Made by a program: the position numbers and the translations under genes. Shown here one piece after another: positions 16,436-26,497 of a stretch of DNA of 64,000 nucleotides (positions within the stretch are counted from its first letter, which is position 1; every line of letters begins with the position of its first letter). The stretch is from Modicisalibacter muralis (GTDB taxonomy: Bacteria; Pseudomonadota; Gammaproteobacteria; Pseudomonadales; Halomonadaceae), in contig NZ_FNGI01000009.1 of the NCBI RefSeq assembly GCF_900102945.1, positions 62,001 through 126,000 of the forward strand, given 5' to 3'. The notes beneath the pieces are model-generated. The model saw only the letters and a list, made by a program, of their open reading frames with translations, had not been told where the DNA came from and made no database searches.

Positions 16436-16578
16436 TCCCCAAAGATGGCACAATCTCGTTTTTGCGATTATCGTGCCCGAACTTGCCGAGGCAACGGCAG
16501 TAGTGACGGCTGAAAATCAGCCATCGTCATCACATGCGCAAATGCCATACCGGACCACAACAAAGAGGGATAAGCCTC

Positions 16579-18276
16579 ATGGATCAGACATTGCTCGCTT
16601 TATTGGCCTTCCTGCCGTTGGTACTGGCGGGAGTGCTATTGATCGGTTTTCGCATCGCGGCACGAACCGCCATGCCCATCGTCTTCATTGCCACCGCACT
16701 GATCGGCCTGCTGGCCTGGGACATGACCTTTACCCGAGTACTGGCATCGACATTCCAGGGTCTGATACTGACCGTGGCGATCCTGTGGATCATCTTCGGC
16801 GCCATTTTACTGCTCAATACCCTGAAGCACTCAGGGGGCATCGCCGCGATCCGCAATGGCTTCTCGGGTATCAGCCCCGACCGCCGGATACAGGCGATCA
16901 TCGTCGCCTGGCTGTTCGGCTGCTTCATCGAGGGGGCATCGGGTTTCGGCACACCCGCCGCGGTCGCCGCGCCGCTAATGGTCGCACTCGGCTTCCCGGC
17001 ACTCGCCGCCGTGGTGGTCGGCATGATGATCCAGTCGACACCGGTATCGTTCGGCGCCGTGGGCACACCGATCGTGGTCGGTGTCAGCGGTGGCCTCGAT
17101 CAGGTCACCATCAGCGAGACATTGGCCGCCGGCGGCTCCAGTTGGGAGGCGTATTTCCAGTTGATCACTTCCGAGGTGGCGATTACCCATGCCATCGTCG
17201 GCGTGTTCATGCCGCTGATCATGGTCAGCGTGATGGCGCGTTTCTTCGGCGCCAGGCGCTCCTGGCGCGACGGCCTGGAAGTCGCGCCGTTTGCGCTATT
17301 CGCCGGTATCAGCTTCGTGGTGCCTTATGCGCTGGCAGGGGTTCTGCTGGGGCCGGAGTTCCCATCGATGATCGGTGCCATGGTCGGCCTGGCGATCGTC
17401 GTGCCCGCCGCGCGTCGTGGCTTCTTGTTGCCCAAGAAGACTTGGGATTTCCCCGAATCGTCCTCCTGGCCCTCGGAATGGATCGGCAGCCTGAAGATCG
17501 ATCTCGAAGACGTTGTCGGACGCACGAAAATCTCGGTCTTCATGGGTTGGCTACCGTACGTGCTGCTGGCCGCGCTGCTGGTGATCTCGCGTGTCATCGA
17601 ACCGCTCAAGGAAGCACTGCTTTCCATCAGCTTCGGTTGGAGCAGTATCCTCGGTGAGAGCGACATCTCGGGCAGTCTCGAACCGCTCTACCTGCCCGGC
17701 GGGATCCTGGTTCTGGTGGTGCTGATTACCATCGGCCTGCATCGCATGCGTGGCCAGGACGTCAAGGCGGCATTCTCCGAATCGACTCGCACACTGCTGG
17801 GCGCAGGCTTCGTGCTGCTGTTCACCATCCCGATGGTGCGCATCCTGATCAACTCCGGCGTCAACCAGGCCGACCTGGTTTCCATGCCGGTGGCCATGGC
17901 GCAGTTCGTCGCCGATAGCGTAGGCGGCGTCTACCCATTCTTCGCTCCTGCCGTGGGTGCACTGGGCGCCTTCATCGCCGGCTCCAACACCGTCTCCAAC
18001 CTGATGCTGGCCGACTTCCAGTTCAGCGTCGCCGAGGCACTCGGGCTATCGACCGCGATGATGGTCGCGGTACAGGCCGTGGGTGCCGCCGCCGGCAACA
18101 TGATCGCCATTCACAACGTGGTCGCGGCCTCGGCCACGGTCGGCCTGCTGGGTCGCGAGGGCACCACCCTGCGCAAGACGATACTGCCGACGCTGTACTA
18201 CGTGATCTTCACCGGCATCATCGCGCTGATCGCGTTCTATGGCATCGGAGTGAGCGATAACCTGATGGGCGGTTGA
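16579..18276 (+). CDS. lldP: L-lactate/glycolate permease (LldP/GlcA family)
   Basis: This 565-residue membrane protein of the lactate permease family has about 12-14 hydrophobic segments. Family hallmarks are [20 protein letters not shown] and [15 protein letters not shown], with [14 protein letters not shown] near the end. It imports lactate or glycolate with protons. The ATG at 16579 follows GAGGGAT. Because it directly precedes glcDEF-glcG-glcB and no lactate dehydrogenase is nearby, glycolate (GlcA role) is the more likely physiological substrate. LldP and GlcA cannot be separated by eye. Confidence 0.9.
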   Translation: MDQTLLALLAFLPLVLAGVLLIGFRIAARTAMPIVFIATALIGLLAWDMTFTRVLASTFQGLILTVAILWIIFGAILLLNTLKHSGGIAAIRNGFSGISPDRRIQAIIVAWLFGCFIEGASGFGTPAAVAAPLMVALGFPALAAVVVGMMIQSTPVSFGAVGTPIVVGVSGGLDQVTISETLAAGGSSWEAYFQLITSEVAITHAIVGVFMPLIMVSVMARFFGARRSWRDGLEVAPFALFAGISFVVPYALAGVLLGPEFPSMIGAMVGLAIVVPAARRGFLLPKKTWDFPESSSWPSEWIGSLKIDLEDVVGRTKISVFMGWLPYVLLAALLVISRVIEPLKEALLSISFGWSSILGESDISGSLEPLYLPGGILVLVVLITIGLHRMRGQDVKAAFSESTRTLLGAGFVLLFTIPMVRILINSGVNQADLVSMPVAMAQFVADSVGGVYPFFAPAVGALGAFIAGSNTVSNLMLADFQFSVAEALGLSTAMMVAVQAVGAAAGNMIAIHNVVAASATVGLLGREGTTLRKTILPTLYYVIFTGIIALIAFYGIGVSDNLMGG

Positions 18277-18300
18277 GGTTGCAATAAGCCTTGAAGGAAC

Positions 18301-18322
18301 CGCCCCGGCGATTGCCGGGGCG
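18301..18322 (+). terminator. Terminator-like hairpin after lactate/glycolate permease
   Basis: CGCCCCGGC (18301-18309) pairs perfectly with GCCGGGGCG (18314-18322) around a GATT loop, 25 nt after the permease stop. No strong T-tract follows, so termination may be partial. Confidence 0.6.
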
Positions 18323-18379
18323 ACTACCCGCATCATGGACACCAGGCGCTTTGTCATGAAGCGCTTTTTACTTTTCCAC

Positions 18380-18430
18380 TTGAATTATGGAATCAATTTC
18401 CATAAATTATAATCCATAGTGGTCTGACCA
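18380..18430 (+). promoter_or_regulatory. glcD promoter with IclR-like and FadR/GlcC-like operator candidates
   Basis: A -35-like TTGAAT (18380-18385) and -10-like TAAATT (18403-18408) are 17 bp apart. The spacer is occupied by an inverted repeat TTATGGAA-TCAAT-TTCCATAA (18385-18405), close to the IclR consensus TGGAAATNATTTCCA. Just downstream is TGGTC-T-GACCA (18420-18430), a FadR-subfamily (GlcC/LldR-type) GntR operator shape. Repressor footprints over the promoter core would suit glyoxylate- or glycolate-responsive control. Regulator identities are inference. Confidence 0.5.
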
Positions 18431-18513
18431 GTTACCCAGGCCTAGGCAGGCTTGCGCCAAGTACCTAGACTAAGGGTAATCATCATGACGCCATCCAAGA
18501 TTGAGGAATCAGC

Positions 18514-20013
18514 ATGAACATCCTCTACGACGAGCGCCTCGACGGCGCCCTGGCGCCGACGGACAAATCGAGCGTGCTCACGCATTTGCAGCAGGCGCTG
18601 CCCGACATGACCCTGCTGCACCGCGAGGAAGACCTGCGTCCGTTCGAATGCGACGGCCTGTCTGCCTATCGCGTGCTGCCGATGCTGGTCGCCATGCCGC
18701 ACACCCTCGAGCAGGTCGAGGCGCTGATGCGCTGCTGCTTTGAGCTGGGCGTGCCGGTGGTTACCCGTGGCGCCGGCACCGGCTTGTCGGGCGGCGCGCT
18801 GCCGCTCGAGCAAGGCGTGCTGCTGGTGATGTCACGTTTCGCGCAGATTCTCGATGTCGACCCGGATGCGCGCATCGCACGGGTACAGCCCGGCGTGCGC
18901 AACCTGGCGATCTCCGAAGCCGCCGCGCCGTTCGGGCTCTACTACGCGCCGGACCCGTCATCGCAGATCGCCTGTTCGATCGGCGGCAACGTCGCCGAGA
19001 ACGCCGGCGGCGTGCATTGCCTGAAGTACGGCTTGACCGTGCATAACGTGCTCAAGATCGAGGTGATCACCATCGAAGGCGAGCGCATGACGCTGGGTTC
19101 GGATGCATTCGACGCGCCGGGCTTCGATCTGCTGGCGCTGTTCACCGGCTCCGAGGGCATGCTCGGCGTGATCACCGAGATCACCGTCAAGCTGCTGCCC
19201 AAGCCAGAGAGCGCCAAGGTGCTGATGGCTAGCTTCGATGACGTCGAGAAGGCCGGTAAGGCGGTGGGCGACATCATCGCCGCCGGTATCATCCCCGGTG
19301 GCCTGGAGATGATGGATAACCTGGCGATTCGCGCCGCCGAGGACTTCATTCGCGCCGGCTATCCGGTCGAGGCCGAGGCGATCCTGCTCTGCGAGCTCGA
19401 CGGCGCGGAGGCCGACGTCGATGACGACTGCGCAACCGTGCGCGAGGTGCTCGAAAATGCCGGCGCGACGAATATCGCCCAGGCCCGCGACGACGCCGAA
19501 CGCGCGCTGTTCTGGGCCGGGCGCAAGAACGCCTTTCCCGCGGTGGGCCGCATGTCGCCCGACTACTACTGCATGGACGGCACCATTCCGCGCCGCGAAT
19601 TGCCGCGTGTGCTCAAGGGCATCGCCGAGTTATCGGAGCAGCACGGCCTGCGCGTGGCCAACGTCTTTCACGCCGGCGACGGCAACATGCACCCACTGAT
19701 TCTGTTCGATGCCAACCGGCCAGGCGAGTTGGAGAAAGCCGAGACGGTCGGCGGCAAGATTCTCGAACTGTGCGTCGAGGCCGGTGGCAGCATCACCGGC
19801 GAGCACGGGGTCGGCCGCGAGAAGATCAACCAGATGTGCGCCCAGTTCCAGCCCGACGAGCTGACCGCCTTCCATGCGGTGAAGGCCGCCTTCGATGCGC
19901 GGCGGCTGCTCAACCCGGGCAAGAACATTCCGACCCTGCAGCGCTGCGCCGAGTTCGGTGCCATGCACGTGCACAAGGGCGAGTTGCCGCATCCCGAACT
20001 GCCGCGTTTTTGA
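18514..20013 (+). CDS. glcD: Glycolate oxidase FAD-linked subunit GlcD
   Basis: This 499-residue flavoprotein has an FAD_binding_4 (PCMH) domain with RGAGTGLSGGALP (85-97) and GSEGMLGVITE. The C-terminal FAD-oxidase domain carries HAGDGNMHP and SITGEHGVGREK. Length and motifs are those of GlcD, which oxidises glycolate to glyoxylate and passes electrons to the membrane quinone pool with GlcE and GlcF. The start at 18514 follows a GAGGAATC site. It is the first gene of glcDEF. Confidence 0.94.
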   Translation: MNILYDERLDGALAPTDKSSVLTHLQQALPDMTLLHREEDLRPFECDGLSAYRVLPMLVAMPHTLEQVEALMRCCFELGVPVVTRGAGTGLSGGALPLEQGVLLVMSRFAQILDVDPDARIARVQPGVRNLAISEAAAPFGLYYAPDPSSQIACSIGGNVAENAGGVHCLKYGLTVHNVLKIEVITIEGERMTLGSDAFDAPGFDLLALFTGSEGMLGVITEITVKLLPKPESAKVLMASFDDVEKAGKAVGDIIAAGIIPGGLEMMDNLAIRAAEDFIRAGYPVEAEAILLCELDGAEADVDDDCATVREVLENAGATNIAQARDDAERALFWAGRKNAFPAVGRMSPDYYCMDGTIPRRELPRVLKGIAELSEQHGLRVANVFHAGDGNMHPLILFDANRPGELEKAETVGGKILELCVEAGGSITGEHGVGREKINQMCAQFQPDELTAFHAVKAAFDARRLLNPGKNIPTLQRCAEFGAMHVHKGELPHPELPRF

Positions 20014-20018
20014 GGTTC

Positions 20019-21143
20019 ATGATGGAACACCACGAACAGGACAAGCATCCCAGCCATGCCGAGCATGGCCGCGACCTCGACCGGGATATAGCCGAGGCGC
20101 TCTGCGAGCGCGTGCGCCGGGCCGATGCCGACAAGACGCCGCTGAGGATCGTCGGCGGCGACACCAAGGCATTCTACGGTCGTAACGTCGCAGGCGAGAC
20201 ACTCAGCCTTGCCGAGCATCGCGGCATCACCCACTACGACCCGGTCGAGTTGGTGATCTCGGTGCGCAGCGGCACGCCGCTGGCCGAACTCGAGGTCGCG
20301 CTCGACGCCGAGGGTCAGCAGCTCGGTTGCGAGCCGCCGCATTTCGGCGACGCCGCCAGCGTCGGCGGCATGCTCGCCACCGGCCTGTCCGGCCCGCGTC
20401 GCCCCTGGGCCGGCAGCGTGCGCGATTTCGTGCTCGGCACGCGGGTGATCAGCCATGAAGGCAAGCAATTGCGTTTCGGTGGCGAGGTGATGAAGAACGT
20501 CGCCGGCTACGATCTGTCGCGGCTGATGGTTGGCGCCCAGGGCACCCTCGGCGTAGTCACCGAAGTCTCGCTCAAGGTGCTGCCCAAGCCCACCGCCAGC
20601 CACGGCCTGCGTCTCGACATGCCGCTCGACGACGCCCTGCATCGGTTCGCCGAGTGGGGCCGCCGACCGATGCCGATCACCGCCGCCGCCTATCATGACG
20701 GCGCGCTGCACCTGCGTCTGGAAGGCGGCGCCAGTTCGGTTGCGGCCACCGTCGAGCGCCTCGGCGGCGACGCCCTCGACGCCGGCTTCTGGCACAAGCT
20801 ACGCGAGCAGCGCCTGGCGTTCTTCGACGACACCGACCCGCGCCCGCTGTGGCGGCTGTCGCTGCCGACCAATACCCCGCCGCTGGCGGTGAGTGGCGAT
20901 GTGCTCTACGACTGGGCCGGTGCCCAGCGCTGGCTGCGCAGCGATATGGATGCGGACAAGCTGCGCGAAAGCGTGGCACGCGCCGGCGGCCATGCCACCT
21001 GCTACACGCCCCACGACAAGGGAGGAGCTGCCGAGCCGTTCACCCCGCTGGCGCCGGTGGTGGCCAAGTACCATCGCCAGCTCAAGGCCCAGCTCGACCC
21101 CAACGGCATCTTCAATCCCGGCCGGCTCTATCCGGAGTTATAG
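20019..21143 (+). CDS. glcE: Glycolate oxidase FAD-binding subunit GlcE
   Basis: This 374-residue subunit has one FAD_binding_4 domain: LRIVGGDTKAFYGR, GCEPPHFGDAASVGGMLATG and EVMKNVAGYDLSRLMVGAQG. The last is typical of GlcE. It begins 5 nt after glcD stops (MMEHHEQD; ATG at 20019 or 20022) and ends 2 nt before glcF, so the three subunits are co-translated. A much longer in-frame extension runs back into glcD and is not used. Confidence 0.93.
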   Translation: MMEHHEQDKHPSHAEHGRDLDRDIAEALCERVRRADADKTPLRIVGGDTKAFYGRNVAGETLSLAEHRGITHYDPVELVISVRSGTPLAELEVALDAEGQQLGCEPPHFGDAASVGGMLATGLSGPRRPWAGSVRDFVLGTRVISHEGKQLRFGGEVMKNVAGYDLSRLMVGAQGTLGVVTEVSLKVLPKPTASHGLRLDMPLDDALHRFAEWGRRPMPITAAAYHDGALHLRLEGGASSVAATVERLGGDALDAGFWHKLREQRLAFFDDTDPRPLWRLSLPTNTPPLAVSGDVLYDWAGAQRWLRSDMDADKLRESVARAGGHATCYTPHDKGGAAEPFTPLAPVVAKYHRQLKAQLDPNGIFNPGRLYPEL

Positions 21144-21145
21144 CC

Positions 21146-22396
21146 ATGCAGACACAATTCACCGACGCCGATCTGCAAAAGCCGCATATCCGCGAGGCCG
21201 ATCGCGTGCTGCGCACCTGCGTACATTGCGGCTTCTGCAACGCCACCTGCCCCACCTACCAATTGCTAGGCGACGAGCGCGATGGCCCGCGCGGCCGCAT
21301 CTACCTGATGAAGGAACTGCTGGAAAGCCGCGACGACGACGACCAAGTCACCAAGGAGACCCAGCTCCACCTGGATCGTTGCCTGACCTGCCGCAATTGC
21401 GAGACCACCTGCCCGTCCGGCGTCGAGTATCACAAGCTGCTCGACATCGGTCGCGCCGAGGTCGACCGTCGTGTCGGTCGCACGCCCAGGGAGCGCGTGC
21501 TGCACCTTGGGCTGCGCAAGGCGCTGGTCGAGCCTAGGCGCTTTGCGGCGCTGCTCAAGTTGGGCCAGACCTTTCGCCCGCTGGTACCCGGCACGCTCAA
21601 GGACAAGATGCCGGCCAAACCGGTGGATGCCGGCGTGCGTCCCGACGGCAAACGCCACGCACGGCAAATGCTGATACTCGAAGGCTGCGTGCAACCGGGG
21701 CTGTCACCCAATACCAACGCCGCCACCGCGCGCGTGCTCGACAGGCTCGGCATCGGCCTGACGCCCGCGCCGCAGGCCGGCTGCTGCGGCGCCATCGATT
21801 TTCACTTGAGCGCCCAAGAGGCCGGTCGCGAGCGTATGCGCTCCAATATCGACGCCTGGTGGCCGGCGATCGAAAAAGCGGGCGAAGCCGGGGTCGAAGC
21901 AATAGTCCAGACCGCCAGCGGCTGCGGCGCCTTCGTCAAGGAATATGCCGAGATGCTCGCCGACGATCCCGACTACGCTGAAAAGGCCGAGCGTATCAGC
22001 GCCATGGCCAAAGATCTGGTCGAGATACTGCGCGAGGAGGATCTCGATGCACTGGCGGTCAAGCAGTCGCGCAAGCTGGCGTTTCACTGCCCTTGCACCC
22101 TGCAACACGCACAGCGGCTCAGCGGCGCGGTGGAAGGCGTGCTCACCCGGCTTGGCTTCGGCCTGACGCCGGTGCGTGATGCCCATCTGTGCTGCGGCTC
22201 GGCGGGTACCTACTCGGTGACTCAGCCGGTGCTGGCCAAGCAGTTGCGCGACGACAAACTCGATGCGCTGGAGGCCGGCGACCCGGAGTTGATCGTCACC
22301 GCCAACATTGGCTGCCAGACCCATCTCGACGGCGCCGGGCGCACGCCGGTGCGGCACTGGATCGAGATCGTCGACGAGGCGCTGCGGCCCGCGTAG
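21146..22396 (+). CDS. glcF: Glycolate oxidase iron-sulfur subunit GlcF
   Basis: This 416-residue protein has two 4Fe-4S motifs: CVHCGFCNATC (Cys25/28/31/35) and CLTCRNCETTC (Cys79/82/85/89). Two CCG domains follow (AGCCGAIDFHLS and LCCGSAGTYSV) that in this family bind a further cluster. It relays electrons from GlcDE to quinone at the inner membrane. The ATG at 21146 sits right after the glcE stop; a longer frame from 20849 overlaps glcE and is spurious. Confidence 0.94.
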   Translation: MQTQFTDADLQKPHIREADRVLRTCVHCGFCNATCPTYQLLGDERDGPRGRIYLMKELLESRDDDDQVTKETQLHLDRCLTCRNCETTCPSGVEYHKLLDIGRAEVDRRVGRTPRERVLHLGLRKALVEPRRFAALLKLGQTFRPLVPGTLKDKMPAKPVDAGVRPDGKRHARQMLILEGCVQPGLSPNTNAATARVLDRLGIGLTPAPQAGCCGAIDFHLSAQEAGRERMRSNIDAWWPAIEKAGEAGVEAIVQTASGCGAFVKEYAEMLADDPDYAEKAERISAMAKDLVEILREEDLDALAVKQSRKLAFHCPCTLQHAQRLSGAVEGVLTRLGFGLTPVRDAHLCCGSAGTYSVTQPVLAKQLRDDKLDALEAGDPELIVTANIGCQTHLDGAGRTPVRHWIEIVDEALRPA

Positions 22397-22485
22397 CGAT
22401 CTTGGCGGCGTTCGACGTTTCTTTTCGCCGCCGGAAACGTTTTACTGGAAATCCTTTTCAGGTTTTCCCATCAAGGAGAGATTCA

Positions 22486-22893
22486 ATGCAGCAACGTAGC
22501 GTTCTGACCCTCGACGACGTCAATGCCATCCTCGACGCCGCCCAGCAGGAAGCCGAAGACAACGGCTGGGCCGTGACCATCGCCGTTGCCGATGACGGCG
22601 GGCATCTGCTGGGCCTGCGTCGCCTCGATGGCGCCGCGCCCATGTCGAGTTATGTCGCCACCGAAAAGGCGCGCAGCGCCGCGCTCGGGCGCAAGGAGAC
22701 CCAGGTATTCGAGGATATGATCAACGGCGGCCGCACCGCCTTTCTGTCGGCACCGGCACTGCAGGGCATGCTGACCGGCGGCGTGCCGGTTCTGGCCGAG
22801 GGATACGTCACCGGCAGCGTGGGCGTCTCCGGCGTCAAACCCGATCAGGATGCCCAGGTCGCCAAGGCAGGTATCCAGGCCATCTCCAGCTAG
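22486..22893 (+). CDS. glcG: GlcG/HbpS-family heme-binding protein
   Basis: This 135-residue protein of the GlcG/HbpS (DUF336) family shows GWAVTIAVADDGGHLLGLRRLDG near the start and a glycine-rich GVPVLAEGYVTGSVGVSG near the end. There is no signal peptide. HbpS relatives bind heme or corrinoids, and in E. coli glcG lies within glcDEFGB, but the role of GlcG in glycolate use is unclear. The start has a strong AAGGAGAG site. It is followed by a terminator-like hairpin before glcB. Confidence 0.88.
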   Translation: MQQRSVLTLDDVNAILDAAQQEAEDNGWAVTIAVADDGGHLLGLRRLDGAAPMSSYVATEKARSAALGRKETQVFEDMINGGRTAFLSAPALQGMLTGGVPVLAEGYVTGSVGVSGVKPDQDAQVAKAGIQAISS

Positions 22894-22937
22894 ACCAGGC
22901 ACCACAACGCATCACTGAGCATTATCGATGAAAAGAG

Positions 22938-22969
22938 CCGGCCTGCCCAAAAAGGCTGTCGCAGGCCGG
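22938..22969 (+). terminator. Hairpin between glcG and glcB
   Basis: CCGGCCTGC (22938-22946) pairs perfectly with GCAGGCCGG (22961-22969) around a 14-nt loop. The following bases (TTCATAATATAAAT) are AT-rich but not a true T-tract, so this may attenuate rather than stop read-through to glcB. Confidence 0.6.
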
Positions 22970-23098
22970 TTCATAATATAAATCTGTCATCACGAGAGCT
23001 GGCGAACGTCGGCGAGATGTCGATTGATTCGTGAATAGTGCCGTTTACGTTCGCGGCAACCCGCGACGACAGATAACAGCGCACCAGGAGGTTTTCCC

Positions 23099-25294
23099 AT
23101 GTCCGAGCGTGTCACCCGCCACCGCCTTCAGGTGGCGCCCGAACTCGACCGCTTCCTCACCGACGAGGCCCTGCCCGGCAGCGGCATCGACGCCAAGGCC
23201 TTCTGGGCCGGCGTCGACGCACTGATCCACGATTTGGCCCCGAAAAACCGCGAACTGCTTGCCGAGCGCGAGCGGCTACAACAGGAACTCGACGCCTGGC
23301 ACCGCGAAAACCCCGGCCCGGTGCGCGATCTCGCCGCCTACCGCAGCTTCCTGCGCGAGATCGGCTATCTGGTCGAGGCGCCGACGAGCGTCCAGGCCAC
23401 CACCGCCAACGTCGATCCCGAGGTCCGTGTGCAGGCCGGCCCGCAACTGGTGGTGCCGGTGAGCAACGCGCGCTACGCGCTCAACGCCGCCAACGCGCGC
23501 TGGGGCAGCCTCTACGACGCGCTCTACGGCACTGACGCGATCCCCGAGAGCGACGGCGCCGAGAAGGACCGCGACTACAACCCCAAGCGCGGCGAGAAGG
23601 TCATCGCCTACGCCCGCGGCGTGCTCGACACCGCCGCCCCGCTGACCGAGGGCTCGCACAAGGATGCCATCGGCTACGTCCTGCGTGACGGCAAACTCAT
23701 CGTGACCCTGGAGGGCGGCAACCAGACCGGCCTCCAGGATCCCGCCCAATTGGTCGGCTACCGCGGCGACGCCGGCACGCCCGAAGCGATCTTGCTGGCC
23801 AACCACGGCTTGCATCTCGAACTGCAGTTCGACGCCACCCACCCGATCGGCAAGACCGACCCCGCCGGCGTCAAGGACCTGGTGGTCGAGGCCGCGATTT
23901 CCACCATCATGGACTGCGAGGACTCGATCGCCGCGGTGGATGCCGAGGACAAGGTCCACGTCTACCGCAACTGGCTGGGCTTGATGCAGGGCTCCCTCGA
24001 GGAGGAGGTGAGCAAGGGCGGCGAGACCTTCATGCGTCGCCTCCACGCCGACCGCAGCTACACCACGCCCGACGGCGGCACGCACACCCTGCCAGGGCGC
24101 TCGCTGATGTTCGTGCGCAACGTCGGCCACCTGATGACCACCCCGGCGATCCTCGACGAGCACGGTGACGAGATCCCCGAAGGCATCCTCGACGGCATCG
24201 TCACCAGCCTGATCGCCCTGCACGACCTCAACAAGGGCGGCGCGACCGGCAGCCAGAAGACCAACAGCCGCACCGGCTCGATCTACATCGTCAAGCCCAA
24301 GATGCACGGGCCGAAGGAAGTCGCCTTCGCCAACGAACTGTTCGGGCGCGTCGAGGACCTGCTCAGCCTTAAGCGCGACACCCTCAAGATGGGCATCATG
24401 GACGAGGAACGGCGTACCTCGGTCAACCTCAAGGCATGCATCCATGAGGCCGCCTCGCGGGTGGCGTTCATCAACACCGGCTTCCTCGACCGCACCGGCG
24501 ACGAGATGCACAGCGCCATGCAGGCCGGCCCGATGCTGCGCAAGGGTGACATGAAGGGTTCAGCCTGGATCGGCGCCTACGAGAAGAACAACGTCCAGGC
24601 CGGCCTGGCCTGCGGGCTGCGCGGGCGCGCCCAGATCGGCAAGGGCATGTGGGCGATGCCCGACCTGATGGCGGCGATGCTCGAACAGAAGATCGGTCAC
24701 CCCCAGGCCGGCGCCAACACCGCCTGGGTGCCCTCGCCCACCGCCGCGGTGCTGCATGCCCTGCACTACCACCAAGTCGACGTCGCCGCGCTGCAACAAG
24801 ACATGGAGCGTGAGGGCGAGACCGACCTGCTCGACGACCTGCTCAGCGTGCCGGTGGACGAGGCCGCCGACTGGCCGCGTGAGGCCATCCAGGAAGAGCT
24901 CGACAACAATTGCCAGGGCATCCTCGGCTACGTGGTGCGCTGGGTCGAGCAGGGCGTGGGCACCTCCAAGGTCCCCGACATCCACGACGTCGGACTGATG
25001 GAGGACCGCGCCACGCTGCGCATCTCCAGCCAGCACATCGCCAACTGGCTGTATCATGGCATCGTCAGCGAGGCACAGGTGCGCGAGACGCTGGAACGCA
25101 TGGCCGGGGTGGTCGACCAGCAGAACGCGAATGACCCGAACTATGTGCCGATGACCCCGCACCTCGATGAGTCGAGCGCCTTCCAGGCCGCCAGCGACCT
25201 GATCTTCAAGGGGATCGAGCAGCCCTCGGGCTATACCGAGCCGCTGTTGCATCACTGGCGCGCGGTACACAAGGCGAAGGGGAGCACTGTTTAA
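23099..25294 (+). CDS. glcB: Malate synthase G
   Basis: The 731-residue length matches malate synthase G (about 720-730), not the shorter AceB type. Typical segments are [47 protein letters not shown] and [16 protein letters not shown]. It condenses glyoxylate with acetyl-CoA to malate, completing the use of glycolate made available by GlcDEF. A good CAGGAGG site precedes the ATG. A rho-independent terminator ends the module. Confidence 0.95.
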   Translation: MSERVTRHRLQVAPELDRFLTDEALPGSGIDAKAFWAGVDALIHDLAPKNRELLAERERLQQELDAWHRENPGPVRDLAAYRSFLREIGYLVEAPTSVQATTANVDPEVRVQAGPQLVVPVSNARYALNAANARWGSLYDALYGTDAIPESDGAEKDRDYNPKRGEKVIAYARGVLDTAAPLTEGSHKDAIGYVLRDGKLIVTLEGGNQTGLQDPAQLVGYRGDAGTPEAILLANHGLHLELQFDATHPIGKTDPAGVKDLVVEAAISTIMDCEDSIAAVDAEDKVHVYRNWLGLMQGSLEEEVSKGGETFMRRLHADRSYTTPDGGTHTLPGRSLMFVRNVGHLMTTPAILDEHGDEIPEGILDGIVTSLIALHDLNKGGATGSQKTNSRTGSIYIVKPKMHGPKEVAFANELFGRVEDLLSLKRDTLKMGIMDEERRTSVNLKACIHEAASRVAFINTGFLDRTGDEMHSAMQAGPMLRKGDMKGSAWIGAYEKNNVQAGLACGLRGRAQIGKGMWAMPDLMAAMLEQKIGHPQAGANTAWVPSPTAAVLHALHYHQVDVAALQQDMEREGETDLLDDLLSVPVDEAADWPREAIQEELDNNCQGILGYVVRWVEQGVGTSKVPDIHDVGLMEDRATLRISSQHIANWLYHGIVSEAQVRETLERMAGVVDQQNANDPNYVPMTPHLDESSAFQAASDLIFKGIEQPSGYTEPLLHHWRAVHKAKGSTV

Positions 25295-25440
25295 ATGCCT
25301 GCGCGAGCGAATCACGGCGTTGCGCGGTACTCGATCACTCGACTAACGACTTGTTATGTCTCGTGCTCTGTGTTCCGTGCGCCTTGTCCTTCATCTCGCT
25401 CGGCGATTTATCCAGCACTTCCCAAAGGCTGAGTGGACCA

Positions 25441-25477
25441 CACCCTCGTCGCGCAGTTTAGCGGCGGGGGTGTTTTT
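25441..25477 (+). terminator. Rho-independent terminator downstream of glcB
   Basis: CACCCTCGTCGC (25441-25452) pairs with GCGGCGGGGGTG (25461-25472), with two G-T wobbles and an 8-nt loop, followed by TTTTT. It ends flush with the stop codon of the convergent lysR gene. Confidence 0.85.
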
Positions 25478-26383
25478 CTATGCTTGGCCGGCGCAGTCGA
25501 TAATCCATTCCTGAAGCGCGGCTTTCGCCTCGCTGGGCAATTCCGGCTGGGCGTCGATCAGGCCGTAGCCTCGTCGTGAACTCAGCCGCAGGTCATCCAG
25601 ACCGACCAGCATGCCGCTGTCGATCAGGTCGTCGACCAGCCCGCGCCAGCCCATACCGATCCCCTGCCCAGCAATCGCCGCCTGGATCAGCAGGGTGTAG
25701 TTGTTGAAGGTCAGTTCCGACGATGTCGGATAGCGGATTCCGGCCTGTTGCTGGAAATAGCGCGGCCAATCCAGCCAGCTTTGACCTTGATCCGCCATCA
25801 GTGTCAGTAGCGGCATCTCGCTCAATGTCACGACATCCTCGATCGGCCCGTACTGAGCGAGAAAGCCGGGACTGCAAACCGGGAAGACGTCTTCGGTGAA
25901 CAACCGCGGCGTGTCTTCGAGCGTGCGCTCGTCACAAAACACGATGGCGACATCGACTTCCTGATCCCGCCAGTCAAGCACGCCCTGATTGGTGATGATG
26001 CGCACGTCGATATGCGGGTGCTGGCGGCGAAACAACGGCAACCGTGGCAGCAGCCAATAAGCGGCGAACGAGAAGTCGGTAAGGATATTCAAGCGCGGTT
26101 GGCGGTGTTTGCGCTGCAACTGATCGATTGTCCGATCGATGGTCGCGAACCCTTCCTGCACGCTGCCGAATAGCGCATGGCCCGCCTCGGTCAGTTTCAC
26201 CCCGCGGTAAATGCGCTCGAACAAGCGCAGATCGAGTTGTTCTTCCAGCCCACGAATTTGCTGGCTGACCGCCGACTGGGTCGAACGCAGCTCCCGCGCC
26301 GCAGCGGTGAAGCTCAGGTGCCGGGCGGCTGCCTCGAAGATTCGCAGACTATTGGGCGACACCACCCTGCCTGTCAATGACAT
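25478..26383 (-). CDS. LysR-family regulator, probable choline sulfate utilisation regulator
   Basis: This 301-residue LysR protein has an N-terminal winged HTH (RIFEAAARHLSFTAAARELR, then STQSAVSQQIRGLEEQLDLR) and a GcvA-type effector domain. It is divergent from the choline sulfatase gene, with 69-114 nt between starts depending on the betC start. This matches the arrangement of the known choline-sulfate-utilisation LysR factors. It likely activates betC-sulP-betT in response to choline-O-sulfate or choline; the ligand is inference. Confidence 0.85.
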   Translation of the reverse strand: MSLTGRVVSPNSLRIFEAAARHLSFTAAARELRSTQSAVSQQIRGLEEQLDLRLFERIYRGVKLTEAGHALFGSVQEGFATIDRTIDQLQRKHRQPRLNILTDFSFAAYWLLPRLPLFRRQHPHIDVRIITNQGVLDWRDQEVDVAIVFCDERTLEDTPRLFTEDVFPVCSPGFLAQYGPIEDVVTLSEMPLLTLMADQGQSWLDWPRYFQQQAGIRYPTSSELTFNNYTLLIQAAIAGQGIGMGWRGLVDDLIDSGMLVGLDDLRLSSRRGYGLIDAQPELPSEAKAALQEWIIDCAGQA

Positions 26384-26497
26384 TAACTCACCTAATGTCT
26401 TACATAAAAATTTAACGAGTTTACAGGCTTTGATATTAGCAGGGAGACTGTCATGACAGATAGTCGACTCACCCCGGCAACGATGGGAGAACCGAAG

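Noticed and set aside
19668-20795. 375-codon open frame antisense to glcD/glcE
   Set aside because: Spans the junction of two certain genes and has no recognisable domain.
23276-24511. 411-codon antisense open frame inside malate synthase G
   Set aside because: Val/Gly/Ala-rich translation is a by-product of GC-rich codon use in glcB; no family resemblance or ribosome site.
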